From: Planctomycetales bacterium
GTDB taxonomy: Bacteria; Planctomycetota; Phycisphaerae; SM23-33
Direction: 5' to 3'
Length of the DNA stretch: 17,297 nt
Assembly: GCA_030631125.1 (NCBI GenBank)
Contig: DAOVLS010000010.1
Location: 1 to 17,297 of the forward strand
This document shows positions 8,217-15,092 of the stretch, piece after piece. How positions within the stretch are numbered: position 1 is the stretch's first letter; each line of letters opens with the position of its first letter. The translations under genes were made by a program, and so were the position numbers. The notes below the pieces were generated by a model, which was given only the letters and a program-made list of their open reading frames with translations, was not told the DNA's origin and made no database searches.

Positions 8217-9941
8217 TCATCTCGCCTGCGGGTCAGTCCATTTTCCGCCGCCGCCGCCGCTGGGACGCCAGGGGCCGAACGGGTAACGCTTCTCCTTCAT
8301 CGGCGCTTCGACGTATTCCATCAGCACATCGACGAACGGTCCCACCCGGTCGCGGTAGCCCTCTTCGAGCAAGGCCTTGAGCACCTCGCGGAGCACTATC
8401 CGGTCGGAGTCCTTGTCGTCCTGGGGCGGGGCTACGCCCATCCATCGCGAACCGCGGTACCGCCCCCGGAAATCGACCCACATACTCCGGCCTTTGCCCA
8501 GTTCGGCGATCTTGTCGAAGGACGCCAGGGCACGGTCGTAATTGGGCAGTTTTGTGCGGTATCGGTGGCGAGTGCGGACTTTGATACAGAAGAACCGGAA
8601 GCGTTTGTCCACAGACTTCGTTACCAATTTCTCGATTTTTTCCAGGCTCTTCTTTTGCGGCGGGGCGTCGCCGACGAGAACGACGATCTTACGTGCGGTT
8701 GAACTTTTCGACCACTTCTGCTTTCTGACGATGGTGTAGAGCGCCTCATAGACGGCTTCGGGGATGTCCCCTCCGCCCTTTGCGCCGGCGTTGCGGAGAG
8801 AATAGGCGAGTTTCTCGCCGCTGCCAAGAAGGGGAACCCCCTGCACGATATAGGCGTCCCCGTGGTCGCGATACAGCAGCACGCTTATCCGAGGCTCCCT
8901 GCTGATAAGTTCAAACGCCCGCATCATCCTGACCACGTCGCGCTTTATCCACTGAACGACGCTCCCCATCGACCCGGTGCTATCGACGGCAAATCCCACC
9001 TCCAGATTCTTCAGCCGAAGCCGCTTCAGTTCCAGGTCCTTGCTCCATTTTTTATCGCGAATGTTCGTGATTTTTTCGCCCTTCGGCATGACCCTCGACA
9101 GGCCGGCGTAAGGTGCGCCCGCGCCGATGTCGATTTCGTCGAATTTGGTTTTCTTAAACCACTTTACCCATCGCCGCTGAGTCGTAGCCCACATTTCGTC
9201 GGAACTCTTCTTGTTCAGCGTGGACGAAGGCTCGATGCCGCCGTGGACGCGCCGGAGAATAAACTCGGCGCGATAGGCGTAATCCAGTTCGCTCATCATG
9301 CTGATCAGCCCCTTGATAAGATCCGGGCTTTGCCATTCCCTCAACGCGTCGCCCATCGCTTCGAGCGTTCGGATGTCGCCTGGATTCAGCGAACTGGTGT
9401 TTTCGAAGAGCCACTTGAACAGTTGTTTATTCCTTGCCGTAGGCCCGGTGGCTCGCATCAGCCCGACCAGCCCCAGACGCAAATCGCCCCTGAAGGAGTT
9501 CTTCTTGGCGAGTTTGAACGCTCCGGAGACCCATCGTCCTCGCTGTTCGGGCGTCAGACGGTCCTGCCGGGCATGAAGGGCCTCCCATGCATATATCCGC
9601 ACGATGCGCGTCTTGTCGGTCTCCATCACCACCATCAGCCTCTCGGTAGTCCGCGGGTCGTCTATCTGCGCCAGGCTGATAACAGCCATTGTCCGCGCCA
9701 TCCAGTCCTTGCTCTTAAGGTGCTTGCCGTACATCTCGAGGTAATAATTGATGAACCGCTCAATCTTGGCGGCGTTTTGAGCGGCTTTCCCCGTAGTCGG
9801 TTGACTTGTCGCCGGGGCGGTGGCGGGAGTCGGCGCTCCAGAGGATGAAGAAAGAAAAACCAGCGCACACGCAAGGACCAGAAGCACGCCGACAATACTT
9901 TTGCGCAACGAAGAAATCTGCTGCATAACCTCGATCTCCAT
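8217..9941 (-). CDS. Exported HEAT-repeat / von Willebrand factor A domain protein
   Basis: A 574-residue protein. An N-terminal signal sequence or anchor (about residues 15-31) is followed by an Ala/Thr/Pro/Ser linker typical of secreted planctomycete proteins. Residues about 60-230 are helical with HEAT-like repeats. From about residue 312 a vWA domain begins: the MIDAS-like DSTGSM is at 320-325 (Thr in place of the second Ser of DxSxS), GGGDIPEAV at 389-397 and VLVGDAPP at 421-428. The C-terminal tail is Gly-rich. vWA domains with such sites bind a metal ion and protein partners; the partner is unknown. An alternative start is ATG 9924-9926 (569 residues), with GGAG 9 nt upstream, and I cannot decide between the two. 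It lies downstream of the GYF_2 gene on the same strand but has its own candidate promoter. Confidence 0.85.
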   Translation of the reverse strand: MEIEVMQQISSLRKSIVGVLLVLACALVFLSSSSGAPTPATAPATSQPTTGKAAQNAAKIERFINYYLEMYGKHLKSKDWMARTMAVISLAQIDDPRTTERLMVVMETDKTRIVRIYAWEALHARQDRLTPEQRGRWVSGAFKLAKKNSFRGDLRLGLVGLMRATGPTARNKQLFKWLFENTSSLNPGDIRTLEAMGDALREWQSPDLIKGLISMMSELDYAYRAEFILRRVHGGIEPSSTLNKKSSDEMWATTQRRWVKWFKKTKFDEIDIGAGAPYAGLSRVMPKGEKITNIRDKKWSKDLELKRLRLKNLEVGFAVDSTGSMGSVVQWIKRDVVRMMRAFELISREPRISVLLYRDHGDAYIVQGVPLLGSGEKLAYSLRNAGAKGGGDIPEAVYEALYTIVRKQKWSKSSTARKIVVLVGDAPPQKKSLEKIEKLVTKSVDKRFRFFCIKVRTRHRYRTKLPNYDRALASFDKIAELGKGRSMWVDFRGRYRGSRWMGVAPPQDDKDSDRIVLREVLKALLEEGYRDRVGPFVDVLMEYVEAPMKEKRYPFGPWRPSGGGGGKWTDPQAR

Positions 9942-9969
9942 CCCAATCCCTGTTTCCGGCGGGAAATAT

Positions 9970-9998
9970 AGTACAACTTAATTATACCCGGTTGTCAA
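9970..9998 (-). promoter_or_regulatory. Candidate promoter for the vWA gene
   Basis: On the minus strand TTGACA (9993-9998) is followed after 17 nt by TGTACT (9970-9975). The -35 lies within the last codons of the upstream GYF_2 gene. The predicted leader is about 20 nt. Confidence 0.5.
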
Positions 9999-10977
9999 GG
10001 CGTTGTTCAGGGTTGGATTCCCGCCGGCTTATCGACTGGAGATCGTCGTAAAACCGCGCATAGCCGACGCTCATGTACGGCACAAGGAAAATTAAACCTA
10101 TCCCGATGGTCAATACGCACAACAAGACCCAGCAGGCATACCGCAGCCCCAGGCAGAAGAGTTTTCCCTTGTAGCCTGCCATTATATCCCTGCTTCTGCG
10201 GATGGCGTCCATAGCGCCGATGGACGGGTTGTCGGCCAGCACGTAAAACGTCTGATAATACGCCAGTTGCGCTATAATGGCTGCAACATATCCCGGAATA
10301 CCCCCTGCTATCATGCCAACTACGAGTCCCGCCTCCGGATCCGTCGTAACGCCGACGATAATGCCCAGGATGATCCCCGGCATTGCAATCCCGAAAAACC
10401 AGAGCATCACAAACAATGCCACCAGCAGATGAGCCGCCAGGGCGCTACCGAAGTTCCTGAACCCGGCGAAGAGCATTCCGATCTCGGGCCGACCGGCGCG
10501 AATAAACGTCAGGAAGAAGATCACAGCCCCTAGTTGCAGAGGACCGGTAATGATCAGACTGGCGACGCCGCCGAGGTAGGGGATTAACTGGACGCCTATT
10601 TGGACCAGGATCATCAGCACGCAGAATCCGATCGCCAGACCCCACCGCCCCCGCAGAATTTCCCTGGCCTGTGTGTTCAGTTCCCAGTTCGGCGTCTGCC
10701 CGCCCGTCCCGACCCATATCGGGAAGCCTGTCCCGAGCTGTGTCGAGGGGCCTGTCCCGCCCGCCGGGGACGCATACACGTTGTCGGCCTGCACGGGAAC
10801 AGACCCGCCGCCGCCGAACAACCCGGGCACGGACCCTGCCGCTGCCCACTCGCTCATGCCGTCGGTCCACACCAGGTCCGCCGGCTTGATCCTGCCCTGG
10901 CGAATCCACGCCCGAAGGTCGTCTTCAGATACAGGCCCGTATTGTTGGCCGCCGATAAAACAGTACCACTGTCCCAT
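9982..10977 (-). CDS. GYF_2 domain / DUF975-type membrane protein
   Basis: A 331-residue protein. Residues 1-54 form a GYF_2 domain: MGQWYCFIGGQQYGPV opens it, and L-R-A-W-I-R-Q-G-R-I, the D-x-V-W and the M-S-E-W follow. GYF domains bind Pro-rich peptides in eukaryotes; the bacterial GYF_2 role is not established. A Gly/Pro-rich linker (55-98) leads to about five membrane spans between 113 and 302. The segment DAIRRSRDIMAGYKGKLF (257-274) and the PY...FYDDL ending resemble DUF975 integral membrane proteins. ATG 10977 is preferred, with a purine-rich GGGGGATAGG upstream; a GTG at 10995 would add six residues. The Pro-rich linker of the exported vWA neighbour could in principle be a GYF ligand, but the two are on opposite sides of the membrane if the GYF domain is cytoplasmic. 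Confidence 0.8.
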   Translation of the reverse strand: MGQWYCFIGGQQYGPVSEDDLRAWIRQGRIKPADLVWTDGMSEWAAAGSVPGLFGGGGSVPVQADNVYASPAGGTGPSTQLGTGFPIWVGTGGQTPNWELNTQAREILRGRWGLAIGFCVLMILVQIGVQLIPYLGGVASLIITGPLQLGAVIFFLTFIRAGRPEIGMLFAGFRNFGSALAAHLLVALFVMLWFFGIAMPGIILGIIVGVTTDPEAGLVVGMIAGGIPGYVAAIIAQLAYYQTFYVLADNPSIGAMDAIRRSRDIMAGYKGKLFCLGLRYACWVLLCVLTIGIGLIFLVPYMSVGYARFYDDLQSISRRESNPEQRLDNRV

Positions 10978-11038
10978 TTTTGACCTATCCCCCACGCCGC
11001 CGGAAGGTTACAGCATACCGGCGGCGATGTCAATTATT

Positions 11039-11046
11039 CAAATTAC
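11039..11046. repeat. Left 8-bp target-site duplication of the MITE-like element
   Basis: CAAATTAC at 11039-11046 abuts the left terminal inverted repeat and is repeated exactly at 11308-11315, abutting the right one. Confidence 0.75.
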
Positions 11047-11307
11047 GGCCTGGTTCAATTCAGGGTAACACTATGATGCAAAAGATTCTCATTCGTTGTT
11101 TTGTAACAGGCCCCCGCTTCAGCGGGGGTGCAAGGCGGTCATTCATTAACCCCCATTCCCTTTTCCTCCTCGTCCCTTGGGGACGAGGAGGAAAAGGGAA
11201 TGGGGGAATGCAAAAGACCCTTATATACCCCCGCTGAAGCGGGGGCCTGTTACAAAACAACATCAGGAACGACTGTTACCCAAAATAGATTGTTTTTGAA
11301 CCAGGCC
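11047..11307. mobile_element. MITE-like non-autonomous element (261 bp)
   Basis: Perfect 12-bp terminal inverted repeats GGCCTGGTTCAA (11047-11058) and TTGAACCAGGCC (11296-11307) are flanked directly by 8-bp direct repeats CAAATTAC. Inside are nested inverted repeats: GGGTAACA (11063-11070) with 11274-11281, a 35-bp perfect pair (11095-11129 with 11227-11261), and a 27-bp perfect pair around a 3-nt centre (11150-11176 with 11180-11206). No open frame inside is convincing, so movement would need a transposase supplied in trans. 8-bp duplications fit several IS families (for example ISL3 or IS1595) and I cannot say which. It occupies most of the gene-free stretch between two divergent genes. 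Confidence 0.8.
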
Positions 11308-11315
11308 CAAATTAC
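11308..11315. repeat. Right 8-bp target-site duplication of the MITE-like element
   Basis: CAAATTAC at 11308-11315, identical to 11039-11046 and directly adjacent to the right terminal inverted repeat. Confidence 0.75.
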
Positions 11316-11383
11316 CGGCTTATCCCCGATTTTATCTCGGTTCCCACAATAACTTTTTCCAATAACCGAGAGCAAAATGCGGG

Positions 11384-11412
11384 TTGACAGATTTGAAGAT
11401 TTGCCGCACAAT
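11384..11412 (+). promoter_or_regulatory. Candidate promoter for the PEP-CTERM gene
   Basis: A perfect -35 TTGACA (11384-11389), a 17-nt spacer, and CACAAT (11407-11412). The expected start is about 11419, right at the base of the leader helix described at 11420-11472. Confidence 0.55.
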
Positions 11413-11419
11413 AGCTCGT

Positions 11420-11472
11420 GTTTGCCTGGACTGAAAAAGGTCGATTGCGGAAAATCGACTCCGAAGGCAAAC
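11420..11472 (+). promoter_or_regulatory. Structured 5' leader of the PEP-CTERM gene
   Basis: GTTTGCCT (11420-11427) pairs with AGGCAAAC (11465-11472) as an outer helix. GTCGATT (11440-11446) pairs with AATCGAC (11453-11459) as an inner hairpin. A purine-rich internal loop lies between them on the 5' side. The structure begins at the predicted first nucleotide of the mRNA and ends 11 nt before the AAGGAGG ribosome-binding site (11484-11490). It could stabilise the mRNA or be a small regulatory RNA element. I do not recognise a known riboswitch class. Confidence 0.45.
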
Positions 11473-11496
11473 CTTAAAACTTAAAGGAGGAGTACT

Positions 11497-12360
11497 ATGA
11501 CTCGCAACCTGTTTTGTATTGTAATCCTTGCGCTTTGCCTGTTGGTCCTGGCCTCGCCGGTAAAGGCTGATGACGTCGAATTCGAAATCTTCAGTACGGA
11601 TTCCACCCACGGCGGGACAGCCGACACGTACTATGCCGAAATTGGCATATGGGGCGACGGTATCACAAAGGTCCGGCTGCACGACGGTTCTGACTGGACG
11701 GATTTCTACAAAGAAGGTTTCGGCGAGTTTTGGCTGGAAACAAACGCCTTCACCAACTTGGGCACCCTGATTGCCGACATCGAAGGTGCAGGCCAAAAAC
11801 TTGAGATTACCCACGGCGCCGGTGTAAGCGTCTATTCGTTCACCATCAAAGGCGGCGCCAGTGCGGAGTTAACCGCCATCGAAGCCAAAATGCCTGCTCC
11901 GACGCCTATCATCACAAGCGTTGTGCCCATAGGCCCGCAGGAGCAAAGGCTCTCGTGGACGTGGGGCGGAGACATTGCTGATGTTACCTGCCTGTGCGCG
12001 GGTGCAGAGGCTAAGGTCGGCGGGATATGGGAAGATGTGTGCGACAAATGTTCGGACGACGACCCGGCCGAGATTGACATAACAGACCTCTCGGTCGATA
12101 TTGACTTCTCCGGACATCCCGGCCCCTACCAGGAAATCGTGTACTGGGCGGGATACGGAAACCTGAATGATATCAGTGGCGGCGCCGGCACTCTAATCTC
12201 CGGCTGGACGCTTGATTCGGGCGACGAACTTTTCGACGGCGTGGACGACGAAGTGCTTGAAGTGTTCGAAGCGGAAGGCTTTGTAGTCATTCCCGAACCG
12301 ATGACGCTTTCGCTTCTGGCGATAGGCGGACTGGCCGTCCTGATTCGTCGCAAACGGTAA
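11497..12360 (+). CDS. PEP-CTERM sorting domain exported protein
   Basis: A 287-residue secreted protein. A signal peptide covers residues 1-24 (hydrophobic core, then SPVKA before DD). The mature part is acidic and apparently beta-rich. The C-terminus is a classic PEP-CTERM signal: the PEP tripeptide at 266-268, a hydrophobic helix and RRKR at the very end, which exosortase recognises and cleaves at the membrane. No exosortase is in the window. Four cysteines form C165-x-C167 and C182-x-x-C185, flanking a short loop, which may hold a metal or two disulfides. The consensus ribosome-binding site AAGGAGG lies 6 nt from the ATG, so strong translation is likely. Function unknown. A terminator follows directly. 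Confidence 0.9.
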   Translation: MTRNLFCIVILALCLLVLASPVKADDVEFEIFSTDSTHGGTADTYYAEIGIWGDGITKVRLHDGSDWTDFYKEGFGEFWLETNAFTNLGTLIADIEGAGQKLEITHGAGVSVYSFTIKGGASAELTAIEAKMPAPTPIITSVVPIGPQEQRLSWTWGGDIADVTCLCAGAEAKVGGIWEDVCDKCSDDDPAEIDITDLSVDIDFSGHPGPYQEIVYWAGYGNLNDISGGAGTLISGWTLDSGDELFDGVDDEVLEVFEAEGFVVIPEPMTLSLLAIGGLAVLIRRKR

Positions 12361-12382
12361 GAAAACCAGACTGTTAAAATTT

Positions 12383-12414
12383 CAGGGGACGCCATGTCAA
12401 CATGGCGTCCCCTG
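12383..12414. terminator. Bidirectional intrinsic terminator
   Basis: CAGGGGACGCCATG (12383-12396) pairs perfectly with 12401-12414 around a TCAA loop. TTCTTT follows on the plus strand and AAATTTT on the minus strand, so it can end both the PEP-CTERM gene and the convergent small gene. Confidence 0.85.
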
Positions 12415-12445
12415 TTCTTTAAACCGTTCAGGCCCGAAGGTCGTG

Positions 12446-12901
12446 CTAATGGGCGATTCCATCCGTTGTTATGTGAATGGTTCGCGGTTCGCCCCGGCTT
12501 GGAATTCGCGCCACCTCAAGAACCTTTTTACCGTTCTTGAACTCCAGGAGTAACACAATCGCCTCAAACTGAACGTAGTCCCGTTCTCTTCCGAGAGGCG
12601 AATTCTTCCAGCTGCATTGGACGTCAACGGTAAAGGAATCGCCGTCTAATTCCGGGACATCTTTGAAGTCAAATGCCGTAGCAGGGTCACTGGAACGTTG
12701 AATGAAGTCCCTTGCCACGGCCTCATTTGGCATGACGGCGTAAGCGACTTTAGTGAGCGGAGTCGTGGCGGTGGACTTAACAATCACCGTAACCGGGAAC
12801 CGCCCGTCGCACATAGCCACCGTGCCGAATTCATAAAGTAAGAATCCGCCGACTACAAGCAACACGATAACAGCAACAAACTTGCCTGTGATGAACCTCA
12901 T
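12446..12901 (-). CDS. Small membrane-anchored hypothetical protein
   Basis: A 151-residue protein with one N-terminal hydrophobic segment (about residues 8-26) and a soluble remainder of about 125 residues, probably outside the cytoplasm. No family recognised. The soluble part begins with an alternating beta-like run (RFPVTVIVKS). GGAG lies 9 nt before the ATG. It follows pckG on the same strand after 56 nt with no terminator between, so it may be co-transcribed with it, though no functional link is evident. Confidence 0.7.
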   Translation of the reverse strand: MRFITGKFVAVIVLLVVGGFLLYEFGTVAMCDGRFPVTVIVKSTATTPLTKVAYAVMPNEAVARDFIQRSSDPATAFDFKDVPELDGDSFTVDVQCSWKNSPLGRERDYVQFEAIVLLLEFKNGKKVLEVARIPSRGEPRTIHITTDGIAH

Positions 12902-12957
12902 CGGTGAATACTCCGTACAGGCAAATCATACTCACCAGATAAAGTTGCTGCCAACAG

Positions 12958-14832
12958 TTAAATGTCCATCGGGCTGACGTAATCACCCTTTTCGGCACGG
13001 ACGGCCTCCAGACGCCGGCGCTGGGCGGCGAAAGTCTCGAAGACCACCTGCGGCGTGTCGTCAATGTCCCGATAAATCTTCTCGATGCGCTCCAGTTTGG
13101 CGAGGTTCTCGCCGATGCGGAGTTTGAACTGCTCGGCGTAATCGGCCTCGGTGTAATCTTTATCGAGCACCTCGGCGAACAGCCGCTTGATGTCCTCATA
13201 TTTCGGGATAAGCCCGGTCGGCGTCTCGATGACATCGACGTCGCCGTTGGCTCGAAGTTCAGCCCACTTGACCCATACGGCCTTGTCGAGCATACCGTTG
13301 AGGTATTTCCCGTCAGCGTCCCTGAGGAAGTAGTTGACGCCGAAGATCGGTGGAACCGCTTTCAACGACTCGCCGAAGTCGAGGTTGTTCTGGATGTACT
13401 TGCCCAGCGGGACGGCTACGAAGTCCATATTGCTCATCAGGTTGAACTTTCGGACGCCTTCTGCCCCAAGTGTCGCCGAGGTCGTCTCGCTTTCAAGCGA
13501 GGCAGCGATCGTGATGATGCCGTGTGTCCAGTCGAACGCCTGCTGGACGGGAACGCAGGTGTCGCTGTCGCGCCCGCCGTAGATTATTCCGCCGACGACC
13601 ACGCCGGCAGGGTCGTCCAGCGCCTCATCGACATTTTCCAGCCTCGCAAGGTTGACCGTATATCGAGCGTTCATGTGCGAGGCGGTGATTTCCTTACCGT
13701 CGGCGTCCCTGGCCCCTGCGGCCCAGTCGCCGCTGTGGTTGAAACCTGATTTCGGCAATTCGCCGCCCATCCCAAGCCAGTACGGTTTCTTATCCGTGAT
13801 AAGGACGTTGGAGAAAATCACCTCGCCCGGCTTGGTCAGAACGTCGTGAATGACAGGGTCGTCGGTCGGGTTGACGTCGCGGATGATTCCGAAGATACCG
13901 GCTTCGACGTTGACGGCGCGGGCTTGGCCATCAACTTTGCGGAAGTAGGCGATGTCGTCGCCGACGATGCTCTCGCCCGGCAGCATTGCCGTGGAGGTCT
14001 TCCCGCAGGCGGACGGAAACGCGCCGGTGAAGTAGGTTTTTCTGCCGCCGGGGCCGTGGACGCCCATGACGAACATGTGCTCCGCCAGCCATCCTTCGCG
14101 GTCGGCCTTGCGAATCGCCAGGCGGAGGGCGAGTTTCTTCAGACCTATGGTGTTTCCGGCATATTGCGAGTTGGAGGTATAGACCGTCTCGTCCTCGATG
14201 TCGATATAGACCCGCCGATTGTCGATGTCGGATGACGTATTGTTGTCGGCCAGCCGTCCTGCACTATGCAGAAAGTGGAAGAACTCGCTGCTGTCGCCGA
14301 TCCGACTGAACTGCTCGTATCCGTGGCGATACAGCAAATCCTCGCTGTGAGCGACGTAAGACGAATCGGTAACCTGCACGCACGGGATACTGAACTCGGA
14401 ATTGACGGGACCGAGGCAGAAGAACCGCACCATCGCGACCTTTCCGGTCATTGCACCGTCCAGGAAGCCGCGAATTTCCGCCAGACCCTCTGTGCGGTCG
14501 ATGCTGTTGAGCCGCTCGCCGAGGTCCACGCCCTTCGGCAGGAGATACTTCGTCCGGGCAACGTCGCGGGCCTGGTCGTGGTAGCCGTCGAAGTGGATCG
14601 TGTGGCCTTCAATCGCAAGGGCAGTCTCTTCATTCCTGTCCAGCGCCAACTGACGGATATAGGCGATGTCTTCGGGCGAATCTGTGCTGACGAAGACCTT
14701 CTCCGGCTTGCACAGGTCAATAGCCTCGGCTACGAAACGGTGCATCGCCGGATTCTTCAGCGCCAGCAGTTTCGCCAGGTTGGTCTCGTCCAGTCTTTCA
14801 GCCAGAATGTTTGCGTACTCATCGCTACTCAT
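12958..14832 (-). CDS. pckG: Phosphoenolpyruvate carboxykinase (GTP)
   Basis: A 624-residue enzyme that interconverts oxaloacetate + GTP with PEP + GDP + CO2 in the cytoplasm, the entry step of gluconeogenesis or, in reverse, anaplerosis. The P-loop GAFPSACGKTS lies at about 270-280, with the PEPCK-specific cysteine, and the metal-binding VGDDIAYF at 290-297. The substrate-loop block LGPVNSEFSIPCVQVTDSSY precedes them. The length and the FPSACGK motif indicate the GTP, not the ATP, class. The P-loop is followed by STAML where many bacterial and animal enzymes have NLAM. ATG 14832 is chosen because CGGAG lies just upstream; an in-frame ATG at 14865 would add 11 residues but lies in a hairpin loop. 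It is divergent from the PPDK gene. Confidence 0.95.
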   Translation of the reverse strand: MSSDEYANILAERLDETNLAKLLALKNPAMHRFVAEAIDLCKPEKVFVSTDSPEDIAYIRQLALDRNEETALAIEGHTIHFDGYHDQARDVARTKYLLPKGVDLGERLNSIDRTEGLAEIRGFLDGAMTGKVAMVRFFCLGPVNSEFSIPCVQVTDSSYVAHSEDLLYRHGYEQFSRIGDSSEFFHFLHSAGRLADNNTSSDIDNRRVYIDIEDETVYTSNSQYAGNTIGLKKLALRLAIRKADREGWLAEHMFVMGVHGPGGRKTYFTGAFPSACGKTSTAMLPGESIVGDDIAYFRKVDGQARAVNVEAGIFGIIRDVNPTDDPVIHDVLTKPGEVIFSNVLITDKKPYWLGMGGELPKSGFNHSGDWAAGARDADGKEITASHMNARYTVNLARLENVDEALDDPAGVVVGGIIYGGRDSDTCVPVQQAFDWTHGIITIAASLESETTSATLGAEGVRKFNLMSNMDFVAVPLGKYIQNNLDFGESLKAVPPIFGVNYFLRDADGKYLNGMLDKAVWVKWAELRANGDVDVIETPTGLIPKYEDIKRLFAEVLDKDYTEADYAEQFKLRIGENLAKLERIEKIYRDIDDTPQVVFETFAAQRRRLEAVRAEKGDYVSPMDI

Positions 14833-14886
14833 TGGTAACTCCGGGAATTTCGCCGGGAATCGCATCCCGGCACTATGTACTCCACA

Positions 14887-14906
14887 CCTGCCTGACGATA
14901 GGCAGG
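14887..14906. repeat. Short hairpin in the pckG leader
   Basis: CCTGCC (14887-14892) pairs with GGCAGG (14901-14906). A second stem, GCCGGGA (14852-14858) with TCCCGGC (14865-14871), lies between it and the pckG start. Both would be in the roughly 80-nt leader and could affect translation. Confidence 0.4.
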
Positions 14907-14917
14907 AACGAGGCTGA

Positions 14918-14947
14918 ACTTTACACCGATTCGCGCCCGTCTGTCAA
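14918..14947 (-). promoter_or_regulatory. Candidate promoter for pckG
   Basis: On the minus strand a perfect TTGACA (14942-14947), an 18-nt spacer, and TAAAGT (14918-14923). The predicted leader is about 80 nt. Confidence 0.55.
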
Positions 14948-14987
14948 GGATATTGACCGGAAAAAGTTCCTGTCAAAGCGAAATTCG

Positions 14988-15016
14988 TTGACAAGGCCGC
15001 CGAAGGAAATTAGATT
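14988..15016 (+). promoter_or_regulatory. Candidate promoter for ppdK
   Basis: A perfect TTGACA (14988-14993), a 17-nt spacer, and TAGATT (15011-15016). Its -35 is only 40 nt from the -35 of the opposing pckG promoter, so one bound regulator could influence both. Confidence 0.6.
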
Positions 15017-15092
15017 TATCCGCTCGTTGTGTGAAACCGCAGGCGGGGGCGGAAAATACCAAAAAATCAAACCTGATTGGAGAAATGCAGTA

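Noticed and set aside
8862..9848. Long plus-strand open frame of 328 codons
   Set aside because: It lies antisense to the HEAT/vWA gene, shows no recognisable domain and is rich in His/Pro/Arg, as expected of a shadow in GC-rich DNA.
11060..11263. Small open frames within the palindromic element
   Set aside because: They simply translate the two arms of the inverted repeats and have no ribosome-binding site or domain.
11420..11472. Cyclic di-GMP riboswitch upstream of the PEP-CTERM gene
   Set aside because: Such switches do precede some exported-protein genes and a GGCAAACC string is present, but the other conserved segments and the two-helix layout of the class are missing.
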